From the NCBI GenBank assembly GCA_003586115.2, contig QVOM02000073.1:42793145-42857144 (forward strand): a DNA stretch of 64,000 nucleotides. Reading direction: 5' to 3'. Both the position numbers and the translations under genes were made by a program. The notes below the pieces were generated by a model. It had not been told where the DNA came from and searched no databases. It saw only the letters and a list, made by a program, of their open reading frames with translations. This DNA is from Salvator merianae (taxonomy: Eukaryota > Chordata > Lepidosauria > Squamata > Teiidae). Below are positions 11,833 through 24,900 of the stretch, piece by piece. Within the stretch, counting starts at the first letter, position 1. Every line of letters starts with the position of its first letter.

Positions 11833-12244
11833 GGAACGTTTTCACACTTTCCACCTTTTCCCATTTTAAGATGGAACAGTCATTTGCACTGTGAGGCCTG
11901 GAACATCCAGCAACAGCAAATGCTGGAAGCCTGGACCGTGACAGTGGCCGGTAAAAGTTCCAGCCACTGCCATGGCTACCGGGAACGTGGCATGACTGCA
12001 CAGCTACAGTCATGCCATGCCATGCCATGCTGCATTTGCATCCAGAAGAGGGTGTGAATGCTGCATACCGGGAGCAGTCCAGCTGCTCTTGGTACAGCTG
12101 TAGAGTACAATTTTGTGTTCCACAGCTAGTAGTGATCAGGAGCAGCTATAGCCTGCTCCCAATAGTGAGGGCCTCCATACAGTGTGGATGCACTTTAGTA
12201 GTGAACATCTGCATGCTTGTTAGTGATAAGTGTGAAAATGCCCT
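11833..12244. mobile_element. Palindromic MITE-like element, family D
   Basis: The left end reads GGAACGTTTTCACACTTTCC, and the right end ATAAGTGTGAAAATGCCC is its approximate inverted complement. Internal blocks match other family D copies: CAGCCACTGCCATGGCTACC, CATGACTGCACAGCTACAG (a palindrome with AGTCATG) and CATCCAGAAGAGGGTGTGAA. No transposase. Confidence 0.55.
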
Positions 12245-12249
12245 TAGCA

Positions 12250-12355
12250 TACCAGTGGTGAGTGGGGTCTTGTTTTTAATGTCTTGTATACCACTTTTAG
12301 ATATTTTTTTTAATGGAAAGCAGTATAGAAATGTCATAAATAACAAATAAATAAT
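12250..12355 (+). repeat. LINE/SINE 3' tail
   Basis: The phrase CTTGTATACCACTTTTAGA, then GGAAAGCAGTATAGAAATG, then a short AAATAAATAA run is the usual 3' end of vertebrate CR1/L2-type elements or the SINEs sharing their tails. Only the tail is recognisable. Confidence 0.4.
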
Positions 12356-12482
12356 TTATATAATATTTTCACCTGCAAAGACTTATAATTTATATAACCT
12401 AAACAATTCTTAGACATCTTCTACCATTATCAATATATTTTATAAAGCTCCCAACTTCTAATTCAATAACAAATGCTTCCTT

Positions 12483-12651
12483 CCCTATCCCTATCCCTAT
12501 CCCTATCCCTATCCCTATCCCTATCCCTATCCCTATCCCTATCCCTATCCCTATCCCTATCCCTATCCCTATCCCTATCCCAATCCCAATCCCAATCCCA
12601 ATCCCAATCCCAATCCCAACCCTAACCATAACCATAACCCTTCCCTATCCC
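12483..12651. repeat. Telomere-like hexanucleotide array (CCCTAT)n, (CCCAAT)n
   Basis: About 16 near-perfect CCCTAT units are followed by about six CCCAAT units and then CCCAACCCTAACCATAACC with a closing CCCTATCCC. On the other strand this is ATAGGG, ATTGGG and one TTAGGG, all within one base of the vertebrate telomere unit TTAGGG. The array is internal and flanked by ordinary sequence, so it is not a chromosome end. The 78-codon Gly-Ile frame across it is a by-product of the repeat. Confidence 0.95.
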
Positions 12652-14505
12652 CTTTCTCTTACTTTGTTGAGAGGGTCAAAACATTTAGATTTAAAAAATC
12701 TCTTTTATATTTTTTTCTTTATAAAATTCTTTATAAGACTCTTAAAATTCTAAGCTTGGATTTCTGTTATCTTCCTCAGTAATCTTCCTCCTTTCTCCCT
12801 CTGTCATTCTCTTCTTCCCTTCTCTTCTTTACTCCTCCCCCTTTCTAGTTTTCCAGTGAAGTTTTCTGGAGCACTACCAAAAGGGGTCCTCCTTTGTATT
12901 CTGGCCTATGGAGAGATGCTGTCTACATGGCTCCATGGTCCAGGATACTTAACCTGGCTGCTGGTAGACCTCATTATTAAGGTCTATCAGTAAATGATCT
13001 ATGCTATGTTGTTGCAAGCCATGCACTGGGAGTTCTGGTTTTAATGGCGAAGAAGCTTTACCTAGGCACCTAGCTCTAAAAATGAAATCTTTATGTGAAG
13101 ACTTTAAAAATGATAAACTGGCACAGTAATTCCTCAAGAGAACAATCATGAAATAATAAAAGTACTCTAGGAGAAGGATAAAATCAAATCAGAACACCAA
13201 TTTTATTAAAACAGCAAGGAAAGCTCAAAAACAGTGTAAAAATAGATAAATGACAGCTTTTGCCAACTAACAGAGGACTGGGAGAGCTATCAAGACTATA
13301 CAGATAAAAGGATAGAAGTGTCCATCCTTGCAGTGTTCTGAGCATGTACAAGGGATTAAATAAGGAAAAATTCTCCCTAGTAGCAGCTTGTTAAGAATGG
13401 AGAGGTCAATTTGGGTCATTTTTGACTGGATAGATGGGGAAAGAAGGGAAAATCTGCCCTACTTTTTTTCCTATTCTAATGAAAGGAGACCCTAGCTTTG
13501 CCAGGATAAGCCAGTTCTCACTCTCAGAGGTGAAGGGGGGATTAAGAGCATGGGTTTTGCAGCCAGTGAGGAAACTCTGGAGTCCAGAGCAGTTCTTTAA
13601 GCAGAGTGGCTGAGCTCCAGGCAAACACAATTCTGTAGCAGATAGTAGCAAGCAAAAGGCTATTTTGGCTTTGTGCCTTAGACTGGAATTCAGCCAAGTG
13701 GATCTGCTTTGCATTCAAGCAGCAAGATATCAGCAGGAGCAACTTAAACTGTAGGTGGGGAGGGGGTGAAGACTCATGTCTGGCTGTTCCTGTCGTGCAT
13801 TTTCTCTGTCCAAAGTATTATCAAATGCCATCAGGTCTGTTGATCAGTTTACCTCTGAGTCCTTTATTGTGTTTTCCAAGCCTCTTTACTTTTACAGTGA
13901 AAAGTAGAAGATTTTGCAATCTTTCTAGTCCTTTTAGAATTCAAGCTTGCCTTTTCCAGTATGGATATTGGTGTGCCAAGATGGATTCTGGTTTATCTAC
14001 AGGAGTCCAGGCTCTCTGGTACAGTTTCCTGTACCTGAAACCTTTGTGCCGCTTGCATTTTATTATATTTACATCCATTTCTGGTGGTCAGGTGTCTGTA
14101 TCTTGGCAGAGCCCTGCCTTACTGGCACAACACCTTAGGGGGCTTGGAATTGTGGGTAATCATGCTTCACTGTGTGGGCAGAGTGTACATAAAGGGGGCA
14201 GGAGCTCTGTTCTTCTGAGCTAGTGTGAGGAAAGGAGGCCTCTAGACCCTTTCTTCACATGGTAAAGCATCTTGTGCAGAAAGCTTCTAAAAGACACTTA
14301 GTGCACTTACCCTTCATCTCCTCTTTGCTATCAGCTTTGCTTCTGTTTTATTTGCTCAGCAAGTCAGAAGAATGAAATGATTCATTTCATATTTTTAACT
14401 CAAGCTTAGTAATGTTGCACACTATGTTACATAATGAATTATATTGCATAAACTACAATGGGATAATGGGCAGAGTTTACAATAAGGTGGATCCAATGCC
14501 TCTTT
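12652..14505. other. No gene seen
   Basis: Pyrimidine-rich at 12750-12850, then unassigned. The frames at 13406-13742 (minus) and 13795-14223 (plus, 142 codons) contain no recognisable domain. A CATAAAGGGGGCAGGAGCTC stretch near 14190 looks slightly promoter- or LTR-like, but I found no paired LTR, so no element is called. Confidence 0.35.
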
Positions 14506-15345
14506 CAGAGTTGGGGTGGTTCTGCCAGCTCCTAAAGAGGTGGTGGTGCTCCCTTTTTTCAAAAGGTCCTTCCTGGATGCAGAAGAATTAAACAACTGCC
14601 ACCTGTACAAAGTCATGACTGTTCAACTGCAGACATGCCTGGAGGAGGTTGATTATCTAGAGCCATTTCAATCTGACTTCAGGCCCAGTTATGGCATAGA
14701 AACTGCCTTAGGAGTTTCTATGGACAACTTAGGAGACAGACAGGGGGAGTGCTATACTAATAGGCCCTTTCTGCACTTGGACTTATTCCAGATTGTATCT
14801 CAGAATAGGGACTTGCCATCTGCATGCTAGATGCAGATGCAGACCTTTCATAGTTTGCACTAGCATGTGGATAGCAGGTCCCTATTCTGGGATATAATCC
14901 ACAATAAGGCCAAGTGCAGAAAGGGCCTTAGTCTTCAGGTTCTCTCAGTGGCTTTTGATACCATTGAACATGGTTTCCTGGAAAAGCTACAGAGGCTGGA
15001 AACTAGAGACATCCTGTTGCAATGGTTTCAATCCTACCTCCTATCTCTAAGGTTGATACCTGAGAGTAGTTGTGGAAGATTCTTGATTGACCTCTGGGAA
15101 CTAACATGTGAGTTTCTTCTGGGATCAGTCTCATCTACCATACTCTTTAACATCATATGACAACACTGGAAGAGGCCATTAGGAGATTTGGTGTGAGGTG
15201 CCATTAATATGTAGATAACACCCTGCTCTTTCTCTCAGTGCCATCTAAATCAGAAGGACGTGGTTCAGGTGCTTGGAGACAGTAATGGATGAATGGATGC
15301 CAATATATTGAAATCAAATCCTCGCATCCTAAACTTGATTGTGGG
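14506..15345 (+). mobile_element. CR1-clade LINE, reverse transcriptase fragment split by a MITE
   Basis: Plus-strand frames give VVLPFFKRSFLDAEELNNC, then LQTCLEEVDYLEPFQSDFRP and IETALG before the inserted MITE. After it come VAFDTIEHGFLEKLQRLE, LLQWFQSYL and LGSVSSTILFNII. These are in CR1 RT order: PLLKKPSLD-like start, QSGFRPGHGTETAL-like block, the AFDTIDH block carrying the first catalytic Asp, then the QGSVLSPMLFNIYM-like block. Further on, 15175-15345 shows decayed words (LFLSVPSK-like and the ANKLKLNPDK position). Stops and frameshifts are frequent, so the copy is old. The endonuclease, the YADD site and the 3' end are degraded or absent. Confidence 0.8.
14763..14927. mobile_element. 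165-bp palindromic MITE, family B, inserted in CR1
   Basis: Terminal inverted repeats GGCCCTTTCTGCACTTG and CAAGTGCAGAAAGGGCC pair perfectly. A subterminal block TAGGGACTTGC pairs with GCAGGTCCCTA, and CATCTGCATGCTAGATGCAGATG forms a central hairpin. Flanking triplets are ATA and TTA, a possible imperfect 3-bp duplication. The element interrupts the CR1 frame between the FRP/ETAL block and the AFDTIEH block, so its boundaries are independently confirmed. The sister copy is at 43576-43755. Confidence 0.85.
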
Positions 15346-18300
15346 GAGGAAAAGAGTCTTCCCCTTCACCTGGTAATTTCTCCCCCTGTATAAATCTTCA
15401 CAGTTATGCAAAACTGCAAGAGAATGAAAACGAAGGCAGGGGTTGAAGGAAGTTGGTGGAAAGTGGAAGGAGTAGGAAAGGATAAAAAAGAGGATTGCAT
15501 GTGTCTTAAGGTGAACTTTAGCAATTCCCTGGAGGGAAGATACAGATATAGAAATGCACAGTTATGCAAAACTGGCTTGCCGCATTTTGCCTACACATTT
15601 CTCCTTCTTCTTTAAATGATCTTTCCATGATTGCACACATCTGCATGTGTCCTTCATCACCTGAAGTCCTCCAGGATAATGCTAAAGTTAATCTCAGGAT
15701 ATGGAGGGCTCAAGAAGGGGAAGGGTTGAGCAGCTGCACTGCAGTGAGATAGAAGCAAGAGGAAAATGAAGTAGAAGCAGGGAGGATCGACTGGGGTCAC
15801 AAGGCAGCAGGTAGCTGCGGCCAACAGTCAGAGCTGGAGAAATTTATTGTCGTGCCTCAACACCACAATCAGTTCCTTTTAACAGGAAAGGCCCCAGTCT
15901 CTGTGCTGTATGTGCTGCTCAGGGTGGCTTCAACTTCATCTCAACAATTTGGGTGCAGCGTGGAGCAAAATTGTCAGGCAGGAGATGGTGCCATTGAATA
16001 ATATGCTGTTTCCATTTAAATTGTTCCCAGTGGTTCATAGTCAAGAGGAAAAAAGACCATTTTGCATATTTCAGTATCTAACAGTGGTGTTTTTATGGAA
16101 ATGCAGCACATACAAAAAAATGATACTTGCTCCAGTATGTAATGTTCCCAGGCTAAGTTCACACATGCACACATACATGTGGTGTTTTAAACCAACAGGA
16201 AGAGGAGCCATCCTGGCATACTGTAAATTCTGAGCAGGTATTTTGGGCAAGAAATCTAAGGCACAACTTTAACCCTTCAGGATGCCTTTGGAAATCTCTG
16301 TGTCCTTTTCAATTAGCTCTCTTTCTCTTTAATGAGAACTTGAGTCTCCACTTCCTTGTCCTTTCTGGATTATTTTCTTTAGTGGGGTGTTGTTCCTGGA
16401 TCAGCAGAAAAATCAATGTTGTAACAAAAGGGGGGGAAGGGCAGGAATGGGAAGGGACAGACGGAGATGACCTTCCCTTCCCTTGAGAAGCCAATGGGAG
16501 TGTATCCAATCACAAGGGGCACAAGGAGGAGAAGGATGGGAGGGGTGAAGAAGGGAAAAGTATCTTATCACTAGAGTGAGGCCAAGGAGACTGAAGAATG
16601 TGAACAAAATAAGACAAACTGAGTGAGCACTTAAGACAGACTAATGTGTTGTGATGTAGCTGGGCACCTGGTGGATTAAATCCAGATGTAACAATAGATT
16701 TAAGATTTAAAGTTATAATCAACAAATAACATCTGCCTAGAAAGTAAATCCAGGGCTCAGACCAGTGGAATCAAGGGGGAATTTGACACATCAGAGGTAC
16801 AGATTGGCATGCATTTAAAATACTACTACTTATGACATAGCGTTCTAATAATAGTCTGAATTCCCACAATGAAAGAAATATAAAAATCAGACTTGACACT
16901 TTATGCATTGCCTGTTCCTGTGAGGCCATAGAAGCTGCCATAGACATTGATATGCAAAACTAAATGTATATGATTTAAAGGTATAATGGAGCACGACAAA
17001 TCCTCAAGGGTCCTATGAACTGCTAAGGCTCCAGCTGTGCTTGCTCAAAATTGCTTTCTGTAAAATAAGGCTAACCTTCCAACAAGACTTCAAACTCTAG
17101 AACATCAGTGAAACCTGCCTAAGTACTAGGAATAAAAAAGAAAAACTGCAAATATTGCTGCTTACACTGAACAGTATCCATTTCTCTAGGTCCTGGAAAA
17201 ATATAGCCCAAATTATGTTTCCCTTTCATGTTCTGAAGTGATGTTATAGATACTGATATTCATCAGAGTCCTTCAGCCATCTGTCCACTTTGCAGGATCT
17301 CTAGAAGTTACATCTCTAATGAAACAATGGCTATGCCTTGACTGTTGTGAACATTTATGAAAATGTATGTGTGTAATAACATGATGCTATTGCGTCCTTT
17401 CCATCATCTCCCATTCTTTGCATCAAGATTGTTTTTGCTGCTCACAAATGTGTGTAAGTGACCATGATTGTGTAATGTCCCTCAAAAACCATTATGTGAT
17501 AACTGTTCTGAAATGCATTCCGTATTTCAAATAAACATGACTCAAGTAAAAAGAAGTTAATCAAAGCAATACAAAGCTTAATTCTTAAGACTATTTTTTC
17601 TGGACATGTCTAAATCCTGAAGCCAGTGCAAGAACAAGGCCCCATCCACATGCTCCTCAAAAATGGCAAGTTTGGGTCATGGCACAGAGAGGCTGCTCCA
17701 GGGCCCCAAGACAATGTTGTTGGAGTTGAATGCCTCTCTCAGCATCCCCTAAATGCAGCTGGACTCACTGATGGAGACCAGAAGTGTGGGTGAAAATCCA
17801 CTCTGTTTCAGTCTCTGGAAACCATTCCACACACGTCTGCACATCTTCAATGGTGTCCTGGTGAACAGTTCTACACAGGACACAGTGGAGGACATATATT
17901 TTTTTTGGGAGGGGGGGAGGCAGCAGGACCAAAGTTCTCACAGTTTGAGCAAAATTGGTGTGGGGGTCTGGGGGTGCTACAGAAAGTCCCCTGTCAAGTT
18001 TCAGGGTGCTTGGACACAGACTTGATTTTTTTTAAAAAAATGTCCTATTTGTTCTTAAGGAGCAGGTGAGATATTTTTTTAAAAAAATCATAACAATTCA
18101 AAGTAGGTTCCAAACATGTGCCACTTATTGGGACCTTCCTGTTGCTGCTCTGGACCCACATGCCAATTTTGGAGGCTCCAGCACCAAGTTGACCCTACTG
18201 ACCACATTCCTGTCAGGTATGCCAGCAGGGCCAAGTTCTATATAGTTTAAGATGAAGCTTCCAAAATTTGTTTGTGAGTTCTGGGGGACAGCAGTAAGGC

Positions 18301-18500
18301 CATGATCACCCCTGAGATAATTGGTCCTACCCCTCAGGGTTTTTTGTTATTATTATTTTTGTCAGAACTGTCCCATTGCTAATCTGCTCTTTTTGCTGTG
18401 GGAAAATGTCTGTGGGGAAAAAAAAACTTGAGAAAAAATAAGTGTGCCTGCCTATTGCCCACACCCACTAGCAACAAGAACAGACACATACATAAAAAAA
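15346..18500. other. No gene seen
   Basis: Long unassigned stretch. A hairpin-like duplication of CACAGTTATGCAAAACTG occurs at about 15399 and 15557. Purine-rich sequence lies at 16420-16560. Two TTTTTTTAAAAAAA stretches at about 18027 and 18074 flank a block resembling the palindromic elements. Frames here are under 165 codons and carry no recognised domain. Confidence 0.35.
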
Positions 18501-18529
18501 CACATGACATGTCACCTTGCCAAAGAACC

Positions 18530-18946
18530 TGCCATTGGTGCCGTTGGGTAAGGGTGGGTTTGTGGACTATTGAAGCTCCTTCTGGGTTCAAAGGATTCTT
18601 TGGAAAAGACCACAACAGTACTACCAAGGCCTGTATTCTGACCTACAAAGAGCAGGATTCTTTTCAGCAGCACTCCAGAAAGTGCTGCACCACTGAAAAG
18701 GGCTTTCCTAGAAACAGTGAAGGCCAGGAACAAAAATTCCCAACCTTCAGAAGCTTGGTGCTATCTGTTGCCTCTGAGGGCTCTTCAAAGGCAGCAGCCA
18801 GGACTGGGGTGAGACAGGCCATTCCAGCGCAGACAAACCTGTCCCACTCCAGCAGTAACCCGTCCCACTGTGGGATGGGTTGCTAATCCCAGGAAAGGGC
18901 ATCACACCCTGTCCCAGAATAAAAGGAGTGGGTGTGGAAAGGGCCC
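18530..18946. mobile_element. Palindromic MITE-like element, family E (right end clear)
   Basis: The right terminus GTGTGGAAAGGGCCCAC is the inverted complement of the family E left ends (GGGCCTTTCCCACATGG type). Internal blocks such as CACTCCAGAAAGTGC, CCACTGAAAAGGGCTTTCC, GGCCAGGAACAAAAATTCCC and CCAGCAGTAACCCGTCCCAC recur in the 25122 copy and, in part, at 11200-11300 and 31330-31400. The left boundary is not resolved. Confidence 0.4.
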
Positions 18947-21900
18947 ACATGTCAACCTTAGCTTGGTAATTTTTAACAACTGTGACCAAGGGCCAGGAGG
19001 AAGGCATGAAGGGAGCTCCAGACAGAGAATATAGGGGAGGATTCATTTCATTCACACTTTAAGGTCAAAACAATCATCTAACAGTATCTGGACATCTATT
19101 TCATTTTTTTGAAAATGAAAATAATAAGAAACATGTGTCCTGTTTTGCTGGGTGGGGTTAAGCTGAAGCTGGAATCTCTGAACAGGGGTTGGTGCAACTT
19201 AGGGGTCGGGTAGGTGTCATTGTGTTGAGGTTGTTGTCTTCTTGGGGGGGGGCATAATGGAGCGTGAATGCTCACGGTTTTTTTTGTCAATCTGATCTCA
19301 CAAGGAGAACTTCCCCCAGGATCAAAATATGTCAGGGGCTCCATGTTTCCTATGGGTTTCCCTGCAGGAGTGAAAGAGTTTTGGGAAATGCAGACCTCCA
19401 ATAGGCATGGTCCCACGTGCCTCTATCCTGTGAACCTTACACTTTTGGGAGAGCTTCTGAAATAAGAAAATCCAAGCTAAGCAGTTTGTACAGACACTTC
19501 AAGGTTAACTGTATAACTACTGTTAAACAGTAACAGTACTTAACTGTAAGGGATTTCTCATGGTGGGAAACAGTATTGTGAGTAATAAATTATTAAAAGT
19601 TTTCATACCCAAGCAAATATGAGGTTAGATTGCACTATAATTGTCAGAAATAAGCAATATTTTATAGTGCTGTGTATTATTAAGTGCCGGGAATTTAAAG
19701 GACTCGTTATTTCCTATTTTAATGCCTGAAAAAGTGAATTTCTAAATAGACCTGCTTGTTAATTAGGTCACACTGCTACATATCCATCAAATATCGAAAC
19801 AATATTCTAAACTGTAATTGTTTAATCGTTCCCTCATGTGCATGGCTTGAACATCAAGGTGCAAATGAAGGGAGACATAGGAGTGTGTTCCACTTTGAAG
19901 ATATGCTTCCAGTTTCAACAGGCCATGATTTGCAAAGGCTTAGCAAATCTCCATGACATTATCATGTGTACATGTGTACCATAAAATTATATATTACTTT
20001 GGTTAGAAAAGGTTCATTAGAAAGATTAATGAGATTTTTTTTCTCTCTCCCATTCAGTGCAGCCCAGACAAACAGGACACAAGTAATCCTTCTAGCTGTG
20101 GGATGTAAGAAACTGTTCTCCCTGGAGCCCCCAGCTCTGCCATGTCTCCAGCATTTAAACTGCTCATTCTTTGAAAGTGTTATTCGTCAGCTTAATTAGC
20201 CCTAAAGGAAGCACTTGTTTCAAATTAGGGCAACAGCTTTTCTGAAAAGGACATAACGACATTAACTATGGCAACTTGTTTAAATAATGGAGCTTTTAGG
20301 CTTCATTTTAATGGAGGCAGGGCAAAATCACAATTGTTTTAACTCAGCAGGGAAGTCTGATACTTCTTTTGATATCACCTACATTTTCGTAATTATGCTT
20401 CTTATCTCCACCCCACTTATTAACTTCATATTACCATAATTACATTGCTTTTTTTGTGACTAAAATGTTGTGACAACAAGGGGAGATTAAAAAGATGTGA
20501 CTGCGCCAAATTCCATGCAAGGCACAAAACAATCTCTCTCCACCTCCATTCACCTGCCACGCATACTGTAAGCTTAAGAAGTTCAGTGATTCTTTTCTTT
20601 TCTGCAATCTTGCCAGCCTGGTGCTTTCAAGAATTTGGCAGACTTTGTGAGAACTGAATAATTTTTTCCAAAGTGACACAATGCATACTAAGCACAACTA
20701 TGCTCATGAGCATGTTATGATGCGAAGGGCAACATATTGAAAAGTGGGTGGTTCAGTGAATTTGTAAACATGTACAACTGATTTTAAATCCTTGTCCTTC
20801 AAAATATCATTAAAATTGACCATCTACATATAGAAATAGTATGGCATGACACGTTGTGCAAAGGTTGGGAAAAACAGGCTCATCTTGGCTTTCTCTAGCA
20901 ATTTGCCACAGCTAATGCTACAGACATTGCAAAAGACATTATGCAATCAGACTTTCTTAAAGGGGCGTACCCTAAGAGAATTGGAGCTGGGGATTTCAGA
21001 CATTTTACCCCTGCATGCACCTTACCACATCCTGTAGCCTCAGAATGATTGCCGTTCTTCATACTGGGAATAATAAGACCAAAGGCGACTCTTCCTTTCA
21101 GTTGCAATGGGCAGGGACACAGGAGGGAAATTGACCCAATCCTAACATGGGAATAAGTGCTGCCAGCAAGCAACCAACCACGGCCACAGAAACCCAGGCA
21201 GGTAGATGCCGATGAGCACATAGGAAAGCATTGTCAGACTCTCAGGTGAAGGAACCAGCAATGTGTGGAATTACGAGGTGGTAGTATTTTTTTTTTTACT
21301 GCTTAAATGACTGGGGTTTTTGGATGGGACAAATTGAAAAAAGCCCTGTCTGATCGCACCCATAATTAGATTTAGAGCTGGAGTACTTCTCTATACTTTT
21401 CAAGTTCTTCTTCTTCTTGTGTTGCTGTGATTATTATAATTATAATAATAATTATTATTATTATGAACCATACCCTTCTACCAGGTCTTTTTGGCCAGGT
21501 TTGACATTCTTCATTGTTTGATCCTTCCTAAGTATCTGAAATGATGATGATGATTTGTTTCTTCACATGTTGACCCATGTCTCTTCTTCATCTAAGCAAA
21601 GACGTGTCAGGAAGATTTGCTGGTGCTAATGAACCTCCTGTGGCATCAGATGCATTGCATTTTGTGTGTTTAGTAAAATAAGTAAATGAATGCTTAGAAG
21701 TAGGGATATAAATGCCATAAACAATGAAGGATAGTGTGTGAAACAAAGAAGGTTGACAGGAAGAGTTTTCAAATTATATTTCCAAACTGTTGAACTTCTC
21801 ACTTCTACATAACTTCAAAAGATCAATAAGTTATGCTTTTTCTAAGGCCAAAACTAAATCACACCCACTTACGTGCTTCTCTGCCCACACTCTATTCTAA

Positions 21901-24900
21901 ATAATAAAATAATAAACAAAGAGGGTACAGGAAAGATTTCTAATTCTCCAAAAGTTTGGCTTCTTTATGTCTTCACAATGCTGTAGGAAGGGGAAAGTGG
22001 AAAGAGAGGAGGGGGATCTTATTCTCAAGGGAGGACTCTGCCACACACAAAGACCAAAATCTGGGACTGCAAAGTTCAGCAGTAGGTGAATGCTCTTTGC
22101 AAACAATGTCTATTACTCCATGGCAGAAGAGCTAAGGCAAGAGGAGGTACAAACCAGTGGCTGATCTGCCCTTAGAAGGAATGTGAAACTACTTCATGAT
22201 CCTAATCCCTGCAGTGAGCAACTCTTTCTAGGTGGTCAGGAACATGGAGGCATGGACAGTTTTAGTGAGGTGACTTGGAACTAGCAGCAATTGAGAAGGG
22301 GGAGAGAAGACTCTCTTCCACCTCTCAGGATCTCTCTAGGGAGGCAGGCAAAAGCAAGGGAAGAGGGAAAAAAAACCCCTCTTCAAGTGATTTTCAGCTA
22401 GTGGAATTGTAGAAAGGCAGTGCAGGAATCTTCAGAGATCGTGGAGCTACTCAGATATAGCTTCAGTGAAGAAATGCAGCTACCAGTCAATAACTTAGTG
22501 ATTTCAATGTAGTGAGGGTGTAGACTGGAGAACCCAAGTTTACAGCACCCTCTTAGTGATTCCATTAGTAATGAGAGGAGGACAAACCAAGCACCTAAGG
22601 GATCTCCTAAAATGGGGAAAAATTTATACCTTCTTTTGGGAAGAGGGCAGGGAAGAGGGACGTGGGTAAGTGTTTTTGCACATGGCTGTGTGTTACACAC
22701 CATGCTTAGGTGCACACTGCCTTAAAAGGTGAGAAAGATGCGGACCTTAGGCAAGTCAATGTAGATGTTTTTTGTGTGTATGATGGGACAAGAGTTCAGG
22801 CTAATCAAGGTTGAAAATGAATCAGTCAACTAGTCAAGTACTGAGGATGGCATGAATCAGGTAAGCAGTGACTCTTAGTAAGCTTGTTTCTGCTGTTGAG
22901 TAACTTGTTATGGTTTGTTTTTGCAAAAGCAGTTCAAACCAATGGGGGGGGGGGGAGGTAGTTGCTGATATTCAAAAGGACTTTTTTTGTTCTTTTGATT
23001 CCAAAATGGCCTTTCAGATCCAGCCCATAGCGCCTTTGTATTCGCATAGCCTTCCAGTCCTCATTACATGGTTTTCATGTATACTTTGCACTATACATGT
23101 ATATACTGGTAGCATGTATAACAATTCCAAGCAGCTGGACATTTGGGCTGGCTGCTTAGTAGCTGTGTCATTAATGGGTGTCACATTGTTCCCAACCTGC
23201 CACAGCAAGGAGGGAGTGTTGCTCAGAAGATTTGAGGGTGTAGAACCCTGCACTCTTGCTGACCTATTCTTTCTGCATCCCCATAGCAGGGAATGTGCAA
23301 CAGGAATATATGCTTGTGTGATCCTGGTGTCCCACGTACACATTTTTGTCACACTAAGAAGGCTGTCCAATCACAGCTGTAGGTTCTAAAAATACTCATT
23401 CTACTTATTTATGCCTCATAATTTCTGCACTGCTGCAGTGTTAGACTACATCTTTAATTTAATTCAATTTTGTTTTATATTTGAATAAAAGGGATTTAAA
23501 CCTTGGGTACAAATTTTAAAGTAGCAGTAACAATTTGGTTTCCATTTTATGAGTGTAAGGGCAATTAACCAGCCACTTGCCTCCCCACCCTCTGAAATGG
23601 GCGACTTCCGTAGGAACTGGAATGAACTATTCCAAAGCCGATGCCTTCAGAGGGCTGAGCATGAGGATGAGCATCTGACTGACATGTCATTTCTATGCTG
23701 GCCTTCCACTGAGAATTTTGAGCCATGCCAACTTCCAGTTGTATTTTCAGTTCCTTGCTAGCGAAGCTGGTGACTAAACCCACCATTGAAAGAAGGAAGA
23801 GGAGTGAGGAGAGTGAAATTAAAGTGCTGTCAATCTGATAGAGTTCCTCTCACCCTATGTCAGCTCCTTTGAATGGGCCTACATGGGGATGGAGCCTTCA
23901 ATAACTTCACACTTTGACAGACTGATGAAGAGGACTGAGGAAACAGGAGATAAATCACATTGTGCTTCTGTCATTAAGCTGGCTAGATCTAAATATATTA
24001 AAGTCTGAAATCTGTTTGAAACAGCAGTTGAATTCCTGCTATTGCCATCAGGCACCTAATGAATCTGTGGCCTTGCAATTTGCATATATAGATGCTGACT
24101 CACAGAGTCAACTGCAAAGAGCAGGATCAGATTCAGATTTCACTGAAAATCTAATCTTCCAGGTTTGCATTGGATCCCTATTAGACAGCTCCTTTGGGGA
24201 AAAGCACAGAACCATCTTAGATAGCTCCTGCCTCCTTGCAATTCATGTATCTGTCAGTTATCTGGGTTCCTTGCTATGATCACAGACAGGCTGCAAACAG
24301 AAAGGGCTAATCTTCTTTGCTCATGTAAATATGAAGTTTTCCAATTTCATATTGTGCTCTGCACAGCTATGTGACAGATCTTCGTGGCAACTGCCAGCTG
24401 CTTCCTTCCGACTATGAAAAATATTTTGTCTCCAAGAAGTTTCCTCCAGAACTTGAAGAAGAAACTGCTCTGACTGGATTATACTTAGAAATGGGCTGAG
24501 TGAGTATAAAAAGAAGAACTAAGCTGTGTAGATGTAGACAACCAGAAGAAGGCATCTGTGTTCCTATGGGAGTGGCATGTGAACTACTTTTAGAGTCTGA
24601 GGCATATTATGACTCCCAGCCCCTCGAGCTTCACAGCACTAGAATGAAAGGTCCACACTATGAGGTTTCCAGCCAGGCCATCTACATTACAGTGACCCAT
24701 TCTAGCCCAGCTTCAGAGTCCAGGAACAATAGATGCCAGCCTCCTAAGTTGTCAGCTGAGACTGTTAGCCTGTCAAAATGGCACTGGGCTCCTCTCACAC
24801 GATAGATATGCTGCACTGCAGATGACTGGATCCATCTACTCTTGGTAAAGCATGGACTGCTTTGAAGCACTATCCCTTTGGAGTTGGCTCCAGTAAAATC

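Noticed and set aside
12399..12635. Gly-Ile repeat protein frame
   Set aside because: It is the translation of the CCCTAT hexanucleotide array.
12483..12651. A true chromosome end
   Set aside because: The array is short, made of variant units, and flanked by ordinary sequence on both sides.
13795..14223. 142-codon plus-strand frame as a gene
   Set aside because: Hydrophobic, low-information translation with no homology I recognise and no splice or promoter context.
22910..23389. 159-codon plus-strand frame with an opposing 118-codon frame
   Set aside because: No domain, no repeat of the frame elsewhere, and both strands open over the same bases, so chance is the simplest reading.
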